A program made the translations under genes and the position numbers. A DNA stretch of 64,000 bases from Pedobacter quisquiliarum (GTDB lineage Bacteria > Bacteroidota > Bacteroidia > Sphingobacteriales > Sphingobacteriaceae): positions 124,001 through 188,000 of the forward strand of contig NZ_BMIL01000007.1 of NCBI RefSeq assembly GCF_014642175.1, given 5' to 3'. How positions within the stretch are numbered: position 1 is the first letter of the stretch; each line of letters begins with the position of its first letter. Shown in pieces: positions 63,231-64,000 of the stretch. The notes below the pieces were generated by a model. The model ran no database searches and was not told the DNA's origin. It was given only the letters and a program-made list of their open reading frames with translations.

Positions 63231-63284
63231 TGACTATTCAGATATTGTAGTCAAAAGTACGACCATAAAACAGGATATGCCAAA
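63231..63284 (-). promoter_or_regulatory. Promoter and candidate operator of efflux operon 3
   Basis: On the minus strand TTTG (plus CAAA, 63281-63284), 21-bp spacer, TACTTTTG (plus CAAAAGTA, 63252-63259). A perfect 6-bp inverted repeat TGACTA (63231-63236) / TAGTCA (63248-63253) with 11-bp spacing overlaps the -7 box and transcription start, where a TetR repressor would block initiation. Confidence 0.6.
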
Positions 63285-63324
63285 CCGGCAGGTGGCTACA
63301 GTGCTTTATTGCAATTCTATGACG

Positions 63325-63930
63325 CTAATTGGACGATAGTCCTGATAGAAAGATCTTTGCGAGGAATTTTTCTTTGATGAAGATTTGTTTGAACTGGTCC
63401 TGACTTGGACAGATGTTCTTGTGGCGACTGAGGATATTGAAGTGCACGCCGCTAAGTGCTTCCACCAGTACTTCGGTGGTAAGGTTGATGTTTTCGACCT
63501 GGAATTCGCCTTTTTCTACGCCGCGGCGCAGGAGGGAGGAGATGATTTTAATTTCAAAGGCACGTGCTCTGGAGAACTTTTCATATAGATCGTCCGGGAG
63601 ATCGGGGCCAATCAGCTTGTTGAACTCCATGAGGTTGTAGTACTTCTGGATGTAGCCTTGTCTTTTTTGGAGCACCATGAGTACGCCCTCGGTGCAGGTG
63701 TTGGTTTTTTCGACAGATTTGAGGATGTCTTTGCTGATGGTGTGCATCAGGTGTTCGATTACGCTGACATAAAGACTTAGCTTATCTGGAAAATAGTAGT
63801 AAAGCAGTGCTTTGGAAAAAGATATATCTTTAGCAATGTCGGTCATTGTCGTTTTTGCAAGGCCATAGTGTGCAAACCGCAATAAAGCAGCATTGATAAT
63901 GAGCGTTCTTTTTTTATCCTGATTTTCCAT
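63325..63930 (-). CDS. TetR family regulator
   Basis: 201 aa, complete. HTH: LAKTTMTDIAKDISFSKALLYYYFPDKLSLYVSVIEH; the remainder is the helical ligand-binding half. Same strand as operon 3 and 111 bp upstream of its TetR gene, which has its own promoter, so this is probably a separate unit. It may act on the neighbouring efflux operon or on genes beyond the window edge. No clear TAnnTTTG box is seen in the 70 bp available upstream. Confidence 0.88.
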   Translation of the reverse strand: MENQDKKRTLIINAALLRFAHYGLAKTTMTDIAKDISFSKALLYYYFPDKLSLYVSVIEHLMHTISKDILKSVEKTNTCTEGVLMVLQKRQGYIQKYYNLMEFNKLIGPDLPDDLYEKFSRARAFEIKIISSLLRRGVEKGEFQVENINLTTEVLVEALSGVHFNILSRHKNICPSQDQFKQIFIKEKFLAKIFLSGLSSN

Positions 63931-64000
63931 TAAGTATTCCTGTCCTATAAGATGAGCGTAAACTATGGGTAAATTTATTATTTAGTAAATGATATTTAAT

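Noticed and set aside
1..64000. CRISPR arrays, IS elements, prophage or integrase genes, tRNA or rRNA genes
   Set aside because: No regularly spaced direct repeats of CRISPR size, no transposase or recombinase reading frames, and no tRNA- or rRNA-like stretches were found in the intergenic regions.

Overview
The window reads as chromosomal DNA of a Bacteroidota bacterium, most likely Sphingobacteriaceae (Pedobacter-like). Evidence seen: many upstream regions carry TAnnTTTG boxes, in the best cases with TTTG or TTG 19-21 bp upstream, which is the Bacteroidota vegetative promoter. There is a type IX secretion (T9SS) sorting domain, a TonB receptor with an N-terminal carboxypeptidase-like domain, and many small secreted or SSC/ASC-type lipoproteins. 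Start codons show little Shine-Dalgarno signal. I see no rRNA, tRNA, CRISPR array, transposase, integrase or phage gene; this is dense housekeeping and accessory chromosome.

Layout. 0-10.6 kb: a TonB-dependent siderophore receptor and PepSY membrane protein (iron uptake), a small secreted protein, a type B carboxylesterase, truC, a nucleotide pyrophosphatase-like phosphodiesterase, an S8 peptidase and a short conserved-looking protein. 10.7-14.2 kb: a large DUF2341/LamG T9SS cargo protein followed by a tiny PID-CTERM-like membrane protein. 14.2-20.6 kb (minus): RND efflux operon 1 (adaptor, pump, TolC) with a BadF-type sugar kinase at its end. 20.8-27.8 kb: M61 peptidase, small outer-membrane protein, acyl-CoA ligase overlapping gamma-glutamyltransferase, and manganese catalase with a PerR-like palindrome upstream. 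28.1-34 kb: MarR regulator plus fadN/fadA/fadE-type beta-oxidation operon. 34-35.6 kb: two FKBP-type lipoproteins. 35.5-40.2 kb: a light-linked block made of a TIGR01777 epimerase, class I photolyase, DASH-type cryptochrome and a CarH/LitR-like MerR-B12 regulator with an 18-bp perfect palindrome before its start. 40.2-50.2 kb: sucA-sucB, M1 peptidase, CocE/NonD hydrolase, GtrA protein and lpdA; sucA, sucB and lpdA together supply all three subunits of 2-oxoglutarate dehydrogenase. 50.3-63.9 kb (minus): two further complete RND efflux operons, each headed by a TetR gene (TetR, TolC, adaptor, pump), plus a third TetR gene at the window edge.

How it fits together. The iron pair, the acyl-CoA ligase with beta-oxidation operon, and the E1/E2/E3 genes are coherent metabolic units. 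The photolyase block looks like a B12-photoreceptor-controlled light-response module as known for CarH/LitR in other phyla, but its regulator has Gln after the signature Trp and the DASH protein has a divergent C terminus. The least explained pieces are an 11-bp-periodic inverted repeat array between efflux operons 2 and 3, a terminator-ended structured stretch at 8.46-8.60 kb, and the cargo/small-membrane-protein pair at 10.7-14.2 kb. Residue numbers below were counted by hand from the chosen starts; no database search was run.
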